Positions 9,403-17,816 of a stretch of DNA of 38,149 nucleotides are shown in pieces (positions within the stretch are counted from its first letter, which is position 1; each line of letters starts with the position of its first letter). This DNA comes from Flavobacterium sp. (lineage in GTDB: Bacteria > Bacteroidota > Bacteroidia > Flavobacteriales > Flavobacteriaceae), in the NCBI GenBank assembly GCA_017995345.1, contig JAGOJA010000014.1, forward strand, positions 1 through 38,149, given 5' to 3'. The notes below the pieces were generated by a model. It saw nothing but the letters and a program-made list of their open reading frames with translations. It did no database searches and was not told where the DNA came from. Both the position numbers and the translations under genes were made by a program.

Positions 9403-11052
9403 TTAATATCCTGTGTTTTGAGGATAATTGGGTCCAAATAAATCCATTTGACTTTGAGGAATTACCCAATTGACCATCCAAGGTTGCATATTACGTCTGG
9501 CATCGTTTGCAAATGTAAATGGATCAGCGGGTGTGTTGGCTTTTGACCCTGTATTTTGCAAACTCAAATCGCCTGCTTTGCCATATCCTGCGTGATCAAC
9601 GATGTAAGCATACAGTTTTCCTGTTCTTTTTAACATATACCAGCGACGTCCTTCAAAAGCAAATTCACGAGCTTGTTCGTCAAGAATATTTTCGATTGTT
9701 ACCGTTCCTGTCAATGCTGGAGTATTTGCTCTTGTTCTTACTTTATTCAAATTAAGTAAAGCTGCGGGATTATTTCCTAATTTCATATTGGCTTCGGCAG
9801 CATAAAGGTATGTTTCAGCTAAACGAGCCATCATTATGTTTTTGACCTGAGTATCTTCGGTAGGAATACCATCATCCGGAAAGTATTTTCTGCAACCCGC
9901 ATTTTGACGAATAAAAAACCCGTTTCTATCCGCTAAAGTTCCAAATTCTTTCCAAGGTGCAGCTGGGTTGTTTCTAATAATTGAACCCAGAGTTTGCCCA
10001 GCTGGCAAAGTTGCTGGATCGTTATACACATAATCTTTGATGTAATACGTTCCTTTGATACGAGTATCATTAGGACTTTGAGCTAATAAATCACGAATAT
10101 AATTGTTCATTGTCAACCATCCAAAACCACGTCCCGCTTGTTCAATAGTATATTTTGAACCCGGTGTTTGTTCCGCATAATTAGGCATTATATTGAAATT
10201 GATTTTATTTGCAGTCCCATTAACTGCTTTTTTGAATTGGATTACCCATAAGGCTTCTTTAGTATTCATATCTCCTTTGAAAACTAAATCGGTTCCTGTA
10301 TTGAGTGCATGACTAGCTGTTTGAGCAATAACTGCTTCTGATTGCGTTTTTGCTTCCAACCAATTATTTTGCCATAAGGCTACTTCGGCTTTTAGATGTC
10401 TTGCCACCCCTTGACCTACTCTTCCAGCAGTTACATTCCAGTCTAAATTAGCAATTGCAAAGGTTAAATCTGCATTTACCAAGGCGTAAATATCAGCTTC
10501 CGGTGTTTTATCATTAATAATGTTTAATGCGTTTTGGGGCGTAGTTGGCTCAGTAGTAACATAAATATTATTAAACAATCTAAATAAGGTAAATACAGAG
10601 TTTGCTCTAAAAAACTTGGCCTCTGCAATTATTTTATTCCTTCTTGCCTCTGGCATATCAACAGATTCGGCCGCTTTTATCAAAGCATTGGAGCGGTCAG
10701 TAATTCGATAATATAAATTCCAATACACTCCATGAACACTACTATTTGTTGGGAACCTACCAAAATTAAGTTTTCCGTAGTTTGATATTTCACCGCCACG
10801 AGGAATGGTTAAGTCGTCTTTCCCATCGATAATAATTGGATCAGAACCGTTATTGGCACCGCTTTCCCAAAATGATCTTTGAATGTTGTATAAAGATACT
10901 ACTCCAGCTTCTAACCCTTCGGGAGTATTGTACACAAAGTCAGCTGTGAAGCCAGACGTAGGCTCTTCTACTAAATAATCCGAACACGAATTAAAAACAA
11001 ATAGAGAGAGAAGCAACAAACTCCATTTTGTATATAAATTGCTATTTTTCAT
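9403..11052 (-). CDS. susD: SusD/RagB-family glycan-binding lipoprotein
   Basis: A 549-residue outer-membrane, surface-exposed lipoprotein that forms the lid of a SusC transporter and captures oligosaccharides. The signal peptide ends in FNSC with lipidated Cys23, followed by the typical SDYLVEEPTSGFTADFVYNT start of the mature protein. The helical TPR-like scaffold and C-terminal SusD segments are present, including LAETYLYAAEANMKLGN and ILDEQAREFAFEGRRWYMLKRTG. The gene starts 18 bp after susC on the same strand. The symbol indicates family only; the ligand is not starch by any evidence here. The enzymes downstream suggest a beta-glucan. Confidence 0.96.
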   Translation of the reverse strand: MKNSNLYTKWSLLLLSLFVFNSCSDYLVEEPTSGFTADFVYNTPEGLEAGVVSLYNIQRSFWESGANNGSDPIIIDGKDDLTIPRGGEISNYGKLNFGRFPTNSSVHGVYWNLYYRITDRSNALIKAAESVDMPEARRNKIIAEAKFFRANSVFTLFRLFNNIYVTTEPTTPQNALNIINDKTPEADIYALVNADLTFAIANLDWNVTAGRVGQGVARHLKAEVALWQNNWLEAKTQSEAVIAQTASHALNTGTDLVFKGDMNTKEALWVIQFKKAVNGTANKINFNIMPNYAEQTPGSKYTIEQAGRGFGWLTMNNYIRDLLAQSPNDTRIKGTYYIKDYVYNDPATLPAGQTLGSIIRNNPAAPWKEFGTLADRNGFFIRQNAGCRKYFPDDGIPTEDTQVKNIMMARLAETYLYAAEANMKLGNNPAALLNLNKVRTRANTPALTGTVTIENILDEQAREFAFEGRRWYMLKRTGKLYAYIVDHAGYGKAGDLSLQNTGSKANTPADPFTFANDARRNMQPWMVNWVIPQSQMDLFGPNYPQNTGY

Positions 11053-11070
11053 AATATTAAAATTTAATAA

Positions 11071-14000
11071 TTAAAGACCTAAATTGATTCCAACAGTTAA
11101 AGACTTTGTGTCAGGAAAATCATTTGGATTGTTCTCTGGGCTGTATGATTTATAATCGGTTACTGTAAATAAATTAGTAGCTGTTAAGTATAGTTTACAA
11201 TTATTTATTTTCAATTTATCTAAAACTGATTTAGACAAAGTATACCCTAACGAAAGTGTTCTCAATCTAACATAAGAGGCATCTGCTATAGCCAATGTTG
11301 TTATATTTGCAGGTGCGCCAGCATAACTTGGACGAGGATAATTTAATGAAGGCTTCTCTGGTGTCCAATAATCTACTTTGATACCATTCCTTACTGATTG
11401 AAGTGTTCCTCCTTCATTGAAACTAGCTAAATACGGATTGTATTTTGTAGATCCTTCTACTATATAAAAATCAGCTAATAGTTCAAAGTTTTTATATTGC
11501 AAAGTAGAGGATACTGAACCAAACCATTTAGGATCCGTATTGATAATGATGTTGTCCTCATTATTTACAATTCCATCATCATTAATGTCTTTTAGACGAA
11601 TAGACCCCGCTTTTAATAACGTCAGATTAGAGTTAGTCGTGCTTCCTGGCTGTGCTTGAGGAGATGCCGCTGCTTCAGCATCAGTTTGAAAAATACCATC
11701 AAAAACCAAAGTACGGATGTTGTTGATAGAGGATCCTATGTAGCGACCTCTTGACAAGTCATTTTTTGGAGCACCATTAATGTCTACAATACCAGATTTA
11801 ATTAATTCATTTTTATTTTTTGTAAATGCAGCTGTAACACTCCAGTTAAAAGAATCGTTACGAATAATCTTTCCCGTCAATAACACTTCGACACCACTAT
11901 TTTTAGATTCACCTCCATTGGTTATCATCGAACTGAATCCAGATGTACCTCCAAGAGAGATGTCAGTAAGTAAGTCGGTCGTTTTTGTATCGTAATAATC
12001 TATAGATCCCGTTATTCTATTATTAAATAGTCCAAAGTCAAGTCCAACATTTGCAGTAGTTGAAGTTTCCCACGTTAAATTAGGATTAGGCAATACGGTT
12101 CCAGGCAAAGCACCTCCAACAAGAGCACCTCCAAAAATATATGGATAATTGCTCACAACTCCAAGCGTTGTAAAAGGATCTAATGATTGATTTCCTACTG
12201 AACCATAACCCACTCTAAATTTTAATTCTTCAATAACTTTGCTGTCTTTTAAGAAAGATTCTTTATGCATCTGCCACGCTACAGAAGCTGCTGGAAAGAA
12301 ACCCCATTTTTTATTTTCAGAGAAAACTGAAGCACCATCACGGCGTGCCGTTAATGTTACTAAATATTTATCCATCAAGTTATACCTTGCTCTACCTAAA
12401 AAGGACAAAATTCTTTTTTGTTCTTCATTTCGTACTACTTTAAAATTCAAAGCTGTTGAAATCCCATCGTAACCAAGTACATTATTTCCAAAACCAGTTG
12501 CGTTGGAACTCGTTTTAGAGGAGTTTATTTGATTTACTGATTGTACTGCAGTGAAATCAAATTTATGATTATTTCCAATTTGGGTTTTATAATTCAAAAT
12601 GTTTTCTATCAAATATTCTTCCCTCAAAGTACTTGCTACATCTGCAATACCACTAAGAGCAACTCCTTTAGAGTGAAGTGTTGATATATAACTTCCGTCA
12701 TCTACATATCTTCTGCTAAACAAGGTGTTTAATTTATAGAAGAAATTTTTTGTGAACTTGTGATTTCCAACGAAATTAATGTTATAAAAATTAGTTTTTG
12801 AATCCGTATTTGATTCTCTAATATCCCACAAAGGATTTACAGCGGAGCTACTCGCATTAGCACCTGCAAGAAGTTTTACTAAATTTCCAGAAGAATCGTA
12901 AGGACCTGTAAAAGGCGAAATTGTAATAAAATCTAAATTTGAAGACTCTCTCTTTTGTGTAGCCGATGCGACATTAATATTGGCTTCAATACTTGTTTTA
13001 TCATTAATTTTTTGTTCGATATTCAATCTGAATGTCCCTCTGTTGTAACTAGATGAAGGGATTAATCCTGACTGATCAAAGTAATTAAAACTGGTAAATA
13101 TTTTTGTTCTGTCAGTACCTCCTGAAACGCTAACACTGTTACTGGTAATGAAACCCGTTTTTAGAACCGTTTTTTCCCAATCTGTATAATTCCCTGCTAA
13201 ATAATTCAAATATTCAGGCGTTGTCGCGCCATTAAAACTTAAAGCATCCGTTAAATAAACTTGAGATGGAAGATTGTCTGTTCGTTTTGCTTCTCTTCTT
13301 AATTGTGCAAACTCTTCAGCATTATACATATCAAAGTTTTTAGTAAGTCTTTGAGAGGTAGTATATGAATTAAAATTCACTCTCATTTTACCTTCTTTAC
13401 CTTTTTTAGTGGTAACTAGTATAACACCATTAGATGCTCTCGCGCCATAAATAGCTTGGGCAGAAGCATCTTTCAGTACTTCAATTGAAGCAATATCATC
13501 TGGATTTATATCATTAATATTTTCAATGGGAAAACCATCTAATACGACAAGTGGATCATTACCACCACGAATTGAGTTTCTTCCTCTAATTAAAATATTA
13601 GACGCTCCTCCTGGTCTTGCTGAGCCTAATGTAACCTGCACACCGGCAGCTTGACCTCTCAACATTTCAGAAATATTAGTAGTAGGTATAGCTACAGCTT
13701 TTTCAAGATTTACTTTTGAAACAGCACCTGTTACATCACTCTTTTTCTGTGTACCATAACCTACCACAACAACCTCGTCGAGTGAGCTTGTATCTTCTAT
13801 TAATGAAATAGTTAACGAATTAGAAGTAATAACAACATCTTTACCTTTGTAACCAATATAAGATATTGTTAAGATAGTAGCATTAGCTGGAACTGATATC
13901 GTAAAAACCCCATCTAAATCCGTTGAAGTACTACTAGAAGCTCCCTTCACTATAACAGATGCTCCTGGCAACGGCATTTTATCGCTTGCTGACAACACCG

Positions 14001-14106
14001 TTCCAGTAATTTTTTTTTGTGATTGTGCCGTCATTAAAGCAAAGGCAAACAAAAACAACAAAGAAATTAAAAATTTAATTTTTTGATTACATAGTTTTAG
14101 TTTCAT
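11071..14106 (-). CDS. susC: SusC/RagA-family TonB-dependent oligosaccharide transporter
   Basis: A 1011-residue outer-membrane beta-barrel that imports oligosaccharides using TonB energy together with SusD. In order: signal peptide (1-30, ending in TAQSQ), a carboxypeptidase D regulatory-like domain (about 32-105, KKITGTVLSASDKMPLPGAS), the SusC hallmark DEVVVVGYGTQKKSDVTGAV (110-129), a plug domain (to about 235, with RGRNSIRGGNDPLVVLDG and the ASAQAIYGARASNGVILVTT end), then the barrel. Length is typical. A TAnnTTTG promoter lies about 180 bp upstream, and repeated GT[A/C]GTG motifs surround it, so the operon is probably switched on by the regulator gene located just upstream. Confidence 0.96.
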   Translation of the reverse strand: MKLKLCNQKIKFLISLLFLFAFALMTAQSQKKITGTVLSASDKMPLPGASVIVKGASSSTSTDLDGVFTISVPANATILTISYIGYKGKDVVITSNSLTISLIEDTSSLDEVVVVGYGTQKKSDVTGAVSKVNLEKAVAIPTTNISEMLRGQAAGVQVTLGSARPGGASNILIRGRNSIRGGNDPLVVLDGFPIENINDINPDDIASIEVLKDASAQAIYGARASNGVILVTTKKGKEGKMRVNFNSYTTSQRLTKNFDMYNAEEFAQLRREAKRTDNLPSQVYLTDALSFNGATTPEYLNYLAGNYTDWEKTVLKTGFITSNSVSVSGGTDRTKIFTSFNYFDQSGLIPSSSYNRGTFRLNIEQKINDKTSIEANINVASATQKRESSNLDFITISPFTGPYDSSGNLVKLLAGANASSSAVNPLWDIRESNTDSKTNFYNINFVGNHKFTKNFFYKLNTLFSRRYVDDGSYISTLHSKGVALSGIADVASTLREEYLIENILNYKTQIGNNHKFDFTAVQSVNQINSSKTSSNATGFGNNVLGYDGISTALNFKVVRNEEQKRILSFLGRARYNLMDKYLVTLTARRDGASVFSENKKWGFFPAASVAWQMHKESFLKDSKVIEELKFRVGYGSVGNQSLDPFTTLGVVSNYPYIFGGALVGGALPGTVLPNPNLTWETSTTANVGLDFGLFNNRITGSIDYYDTKTTDLLTDISLGGTSGFSSMITNGGESKNSGVEVLLTGKIIRNDSFNWSVTAAFTKNKNELIKSGIVDINGAPKNDLSRGRYIGSSINNIRTLVFDGIFQTDAEAAASPQAQPGSTTNSNLTLLKAGSIRLKDINDDGIVNNEDNIIINTDPKWFGSVSSTLQYKNFELLADFYIVEGSTKYNPYLASFNEGGTLQSVRNGIKVDYWTPEKPSLNYPRPSYAGAPANITTLAIADASYVRLRTLSLGYTLSKSVLDKLKINNCKLYLTATNLFTVTDYKSYSPENNPNDFPDTKSLTVGINLGL

Positions 14107-14223
14107 AAAATTTTGGTTTTAAGATTGATTTCAAAATCATGACTTAATTTAATTTTGTGGTTTGATGAAAAATTAAGCATATGTAAACTTAACCTCAAAA
14201 GTTAATGTTTTCACAATAGTAAC

Positions 14224-14388
14224 CACGACAAAAAACGAACATCGTAATTTATATCATAAAAAGTTAAGCAAATCCCTTATAAACACTACAAACCTATTGT
14301 TTGAATTATTTAGTATTACATCTTCAAAAAACATTGATTTATTTGTCTCTGTAGTGGTAATGTCGTGGTGAAAAATGATCTTGTAGTG
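14224..14388. promoter_or_regulatory. Candidate operator array upstream of susC
   Basis: Five copies of GT[A/C]GTG lie within 165 bp. Three are on the plus strand at 14351-14356, 14362-14367 and 14383-14388, so their starts are 11 and 21 bp apart, one and two helical turns. Two are on the minus strand at 14289-14284 and 14229-14224. The two GTCGTG copies extend to a shared TGTCGTGGT. The plus-strand group sits about 55-92 bp upstream of the candidate -7 element, a suitable place for an activator. About 0.3 copies would be expected by chance under uniform base composition. Confidence 0.5.
14289..14296 (-). promoter_or_regulatory. Candidate -7 element of the susC operon promoter
   Basis: The minus strand reads TAGGTTTG, matching TAnnTTTG exactly. 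No TTG is found at 17-23 bp upstream, as expected for an activator-dependent promoter. Transcription would begin near 14283, giving a leader of roughly 175 nt before susC. One GT[A/C]GTG motif overlaps its downstream end. Confidence 0.5.
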
Positions 14389-14391
14389 CTC

Positions 14392-17169
14392 CTAAAAGTT
14401 TAAGATATAGTTAACAAGGCCACTATCATGCTCTAACCCTAGTTTTTTTCTTAACCTGTAACGCTTAGTTTCAACACTTTTTATAGAAATATTAAGTAAA
14501 GGAGCGATTTCTTTTGACGATAAATTTAGCCGCAAATAGGCACAAAAACGTAAATCATTGGGTGACAAATCGGGATGAGACTGCTTTACCTTTTCTAAGA
14601 AGTCTTTATCCGCATTATTAAAAGCCTTTTCAAAAAACGACCAGTCTTTTGTGTCGTGTAAATTAGTATCTATTAGCTTTAATGCTGCATTGTTATCAGT
14701 ACGCCTATCTTTTTTCAGTTCTTTTTGGATACTGTTTAAAACTTCATTCTTTTTTATAATACTCATTGTCGAAATGGCTAACTCTCTATTCTTGCTTTCA
14801 ATATCCTGATTTAGCTTTTCATTCTTGATATTAGTAATCATTTGTTCATTTTCTAATTGCTTGTGTGCATGCAATTTTTTATAATACTTTTTATAGCTTC
14901 TATGCGTCAGTAAAGAAAAACCAAGTATTGAAACCAAATACAAGAGTAGAGCAGTATTAGATAGAAACCAAGGTCTGTTGATTCTGAATTGATAACTTAT
15001 AACATTGCTAGATAACTTATCCCCTATTTTTGCACGAACACTCAAGTCATACTCTCCAAATGGCAAATTTTCAAATATAAGTTCCGATTTGTTATTCCAT
15101 TTACTCCATTGGTTGTATCTCCCTTTAAGTTTGTATTGATACTGAACCTCCTTATATTTATTATAAACTGGAACACTATAGTTAAAAGTCACCGAGTTAT
15201 TTAAGTATTCAAATTCTCCCGGTTTTTGAAAATCAACGGCGATATTGCTTGCTCCAACAGAATTTAACTCAACTGCGTTTAAGACTAGTTGATAATCCCT
15301 GCTTTTATTTATTTGATTGAGATCTAATGTAAGGTAACCATCAGTTATCCCAATGAGGTAATTATTATTGTTAAGATGCGAAATGTTTTCGTAACCTACT
15401 TGACCTTTTCTCAAAGGATAAGAAATAGCGATTTTATTAATTTTTAAATCATTTGTTAGATTATTCACATCAACATAGCTGATATAATCATTAGAAAACG
15501 CCCAAAGTTTTTCGGTATTATCTACCACTAATTTACCCGACGCATATTGTGACTGTGTTACTACGGAACTAAGAATACTATCTTTAACAAAAGTATTCTT
15601 GGTGGTATTATAACGAAGTACTCCTCCTTTATAAGCATATAAAATTTGATTCTTATATTGAATTAAACTGGAATTTTTGTCAACTGGAACTCTAGAATCT
15701 ATAAAAACATTTTTGACTTCAGTAAAATTTTCATCAATTTTAAGTCTAAAAAGACCTTTATAACCATGACTTACCAAGACTTCATTAGTATTAATTATTT
15801 CAAAATAGCGTGCAGAGCTATCAAATCCTTTAATTTTATTTTTAACCTTCCAACTTCCTTGCTCTCTCACTAAAACATTTAACCCATTATAATTACCCTC
15901 TAAAAGCATGTTTTCGGCATTAGGGATAGGCTTAAAACCCCAAGTTCCGGGAACATTAGATACTAAAACAGCTTTATTATCAGTAATTACAAATGTTCCC
16001 TCGTGGTGACCGCAAAGCAAATCATTGTCATACTGAAACAAACACCAAACTTGTCCCGAAGTACCATTAACAAACTTAAATGGTTCTTGTGTAAAAGCCT
16101 TTTTATAAAACAGCCCTTGATTAGTTCCTAAATACAAAAGCCCTTTAAAGATGATAGAAGTATATACTGTACCTATCTTTCCTTCATCATCGTTAAAGAC
16201 CTTTATTGGAGATTTTATGTTTATACAATTAATACCATTGTCTAAGCCTACCCATACATTATTATCAATATCTTCAAACAAGCATAGTGCCGTATTATTA
16301 CTAAGTCCCCTGCTTCTATTCAGCTCGTACTCAACAACACCGTCTTTACTCAAATAAATCACCCCGTTTTTTATAGTTCCTATTACAAAACTTTTATCCT
16401 TAAGTTGAATGCTATTAAAAACATTTATATTTTTTAAAACTTCACTTGCAGCACTATTCCAAACAGATAGTTTACCGTCAATCAACTTGTAAAAACCCAA
16501 TCCTCTTGTTAGAATAAGTAAACCATCTGGAATTTGAAACATACCCACTACTTTGTCATTTCCAAACAAAGAACTATCAACTAATAATCTTGATTTACCA
16601 GCTTCAATGGTGAAGATCCCTTCATTATTTACATGATAATATATAACTTTCTCAATGTTGAAAACCTTTGAAATTACATTTTTTGAATGGATGATTTTAG
16701 TGACTCCACTAACCGTATTATAAAAATAAATTCTATTTAAGGATTGAAACAACATCCATTCATCAAGGGTTATAATATTCCAAATTTGCTCATCTTCGAT
16801 CATTGATTCCTTAAACTTGGACACTAAGGATTTGTACTTTAGTTTACCAAATACATCTCTCTCCCAAAAGCCAAACTCCATGTAACAACCTGTATAAATC
16901 CGTTTTTCAACAGCATTAACAGCCCTAATAATGGTGTTATTTGGCGATTGATACATTTTCCACTTAGCGCCATTATATTCTAAAAGACCTTCGTTATTAC
17001 CTACGTAAATGAATTTATCAATCCCTTGTGAAATCATCCAATTTTGATTTTCTCCGCCATAATCTAATGAAGTAAATTTTTGTATAGGAGGTAATTCTTG
17101 TGCTAATAGGTTATTCGACACAAATAATAAAAGAAAGAAATATAGAGGCATGTAAAAATTACTTTTCAT
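14392..17169 (-). CDS. Membrane-anchored Y_Y_Y-domain regulator with LuxR-type DNA-binding domain
   Basis: A one-component sensor-regulator. Numbering is from the slightly longer 928-residue reading that starts three codons upstream at 17178; I prefer the ATG at 17169 because it gives a cleaner signal peptide (MKSNFYMPLYFFLLLFVSNN). The periplasmic part is a beta-propeller-like region of Reg_prop type repeats (e.g. NNVWVGLDNGINCI) followed by a Y_Y_Y domain (about 650-735, with YKLKGRYNQWSKWNN and LPFGEYDLSVRAK). One transmembrane helix (about 738-758) leads to a coiled coil (about 762-825) and a C-terminal helix-turn-helix (about 870-925, LSSKEIAPLLNISIKSVETK then RYRLRKKLGL). No histidine kinase or receiver domain is present, so it is not a hybrid two-component system. 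It adjoins susC, 285 bp away, and is likely its activator. Confidence 0.92.
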   Translation of the reverse strand: MKSNFYMPLYFFLLLFVSNNLLAQELPPIQKFTSLDYGGENQNWMISQGIDKFIYVGNNEGLLEYNGAKWKMYQSPNNTIIRAVNAVEKRIYTGCYMEFGFWERDVFGKLKYKSLVSKFKESMIEDEQIWNIITLDEWMLFQSLNRIYFYNTVSGVTKIIHSKNVISKVFNIEKVIYYHVNNEGIFTIEAGKSRLLVDSSLFGNDKVVGMFQIPDGLLILTRGLGFYKLIDGKLSVWNSAASEVLKNINVFNSIQLKDKSFVIGTIKNGVIYLSKDGVVEYELNRSRGLSNNTALCLFEDIDNNVWVGLDNGINCINIKSPIKVFNDDEGKIGTVYTSIIFKGLLYLGTNQGLFYKKAFTQEPFKFVNGTSGQVWCLFQYDNDLLCGHHEGTFVITDNKAVLVSNVPGTWGFKPIPNAENMLLEGNYNGLNVLVREQGSWKVKNKIKGFDSSARYFEIINTNEVLVSHGYKGLFRLKIDENFTEVKNVFIDSRVPVDKNSSLIQYKNQILYAYKGGVLRYNTTKNTFVKDSILSSVVTQSQYASGKLVVDNTEKLWAFSNDYISYVDVNNLTNDLKINKIAISYPLRKGQVGYENISHLNNNNYLIGITDGYLTLDLNQINKSRDYQLVLNAVELNSVGASNIAVDFQKPGEFEYLNNSVTFNYSVPVYNKYKEVQYQYKLKGRYNQWSKWNNKSELIFENLPFGEYDLSVRAKIGDKLSSNVISYQFRINRPWFLSNTALLLYLVSILGFSLLTHRSYKKYYKKLHAHKQLENEQMITNIKNEKLNQDIESKNRELAISTMSIIKKNEVLNSIQKELKKDRRTDNNAALKLIDTNLHDTKDWSFFEKAFNNADKDFLEKVKQSHPDLSPNDLRFCAYLRLNLSSKEIAPLLNISIKSVETKRYRLRKKLGLEHDSGLVNYILNF

Positions 17170-17350
17170 AAAAAACATATGCTAAGATTATATAAGCATT
17201 AAGGCGATGACAATTTAAGAAGTTTTATAATGATACTACTGCATTATCTTTTAAGTTTATTGATTCCTATATAACTATCTAACTATTTTGCAAAAAAACT
17301 AGCTGACGGGAAAGCTAAAAACCCTTTCCTCAACGAATGAATTTTTCTTA

Positions 17351-17402
17351 AAATAAATGGTTTTTTAAACCATTAAGAAATTAAGTTGCATTACGAATCA
17401 GC
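17351..17402. repeat. Direct repeat, copy 1
   Basis: About 50 bp matching the segment at 17652-17700 with a handful of differences. The shared core is TTTTTTAAACCATTAAG, then AATTAAG, TGCATTAC and AATCAGC. In this copy ATGGTTT/AAACCAT can also form a 7-bp hairpin (17357-17373). The two copies lie 300 bp apart in the same orientation and enclose the palindromic elements. Confidence 0.7.
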
Positions 17403-17491
17403 GCTAAACCTTCTTCACGTTGGCTATTTTCTATAACAAACACTAAAGCAAAATAAACCACCATGGACTGAAAGCCCATAGTTTTGGTTTA

Positions 17492-17508
17492 GCAGACTGA
17501 AAGTCTGC
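17492..17508. repeat. REP-like hairpin
   Basis: GCAGACT-gaa-AGTCTGC forms a perfect 7-bp stem with a 3-nt loop. A related GGACTGAAAGCCC string lies 26 bp upstream. Short ACTGAAAGT-type palindromes recur in flavobacterial intergenic regions; whether this belongs to a mobile REP family needs genome-wide counts. Confidence 0.5.
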
Positions 17509-17530
17509 ACGGTTATATTAATAAAAATCA

Positions 17531-17585
17531 ACCGCAGATTCACAGATTTATTATAACCTCAAAAAAAAATCTGCGAATCTGCGGT
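17531..17585. repeat. Long inverted repeat (ACCGCAGATT family)
   Basis: The left arm 17531-17549 (ACCGCAGATTCACAGATTT) and right arm 17567-17585 are complementary over 19 positions with one mismatch, around a 17-nt loop. The layout resembles the palindrome at 30498-30558 (ACCGCAAATTCGCAAATTT), so the two are probably members of one repeat family. Confidence 0.7.
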
Positions 17586-17651
17586 AAAATTATTTAAAAC
17601 CTGAAAGGGAAATGCATTAAAGTGCATAGTTTCAAACTATTTCTGTGACCA

Positions 17652-17700
17652 ATAAATATTTTTTAAACCATTAAGGAATTAAGCTGCATTACAAATCAGC
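17652..17700. repeat. Direct repeat, copy 2
   Basis: Second copy of the approximately 50-bp repeat at 17351-17402. It carries TAT where copy 1 has TGG, so the small hairpin of copy 1 is lost. It ends in the same CAAATCAGC/CGAATCAGC boundary as copy 1. Confidence 0.7.
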
Positions 17701-17760
17701 ATTACATTTATTATTGTTTACATCTAACTCGTATACATTCACTAAAACGCCAGTGTATAA

Positions 17761-17793
17761 AAGAAAAAGGTCCAAAGCTTACACTTTGAACCT
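17761..17793 (-). terminator. Rho-independent terminator of the OmpA-type gene
   Basis: On the minus strand AGGTTCAAAG and CTTTGGACCT form a 10-bp stem (one T-G wobble) with a 6-nt loop, directly followed by TTTTTCTTTT. It lies 24 bp after the stop codon of the OmpA-type lipoprotein gene. Confidence 0.8.
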
Positions 17794-17816
17794 TTCTATT
17801 TTACAAACTTTGAACC

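Larger units (their letters stand above)
17179..17816. repeat. Gene-free, repeat-rich region between the ompA-type gene and the regulator
   Basis: No coding sequence is supported in these 638 bp. The contents are a terminator next to the OmpA gene, a 50-bp imperfect direct repeat, a short perfect hairpin and a long imperfect palindrome, each listed separately. No TAnnTTTG element was found for the downstream regulator. Such clusters of palindromes and ATTAAG-rich repeats are common between genes in flavobacteria, so this is probably a landing place for REP-like elements. Confidence 0.6.

Noticed and set aside
14392..17169. Regulator as a hybrid two-component system
   Set aside because: No histidine kinase, ATPase or receiver motifs are present after the transmembrane helix; it goes directly to coiled coil and HTH.
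17179..17816. Possible CRISPR-like array because of several repeats
   Set aside because: There are only two copies of the direct repeat, no regular spacers, and the other elements are unrelated palindromes. No cas genes are nearby.
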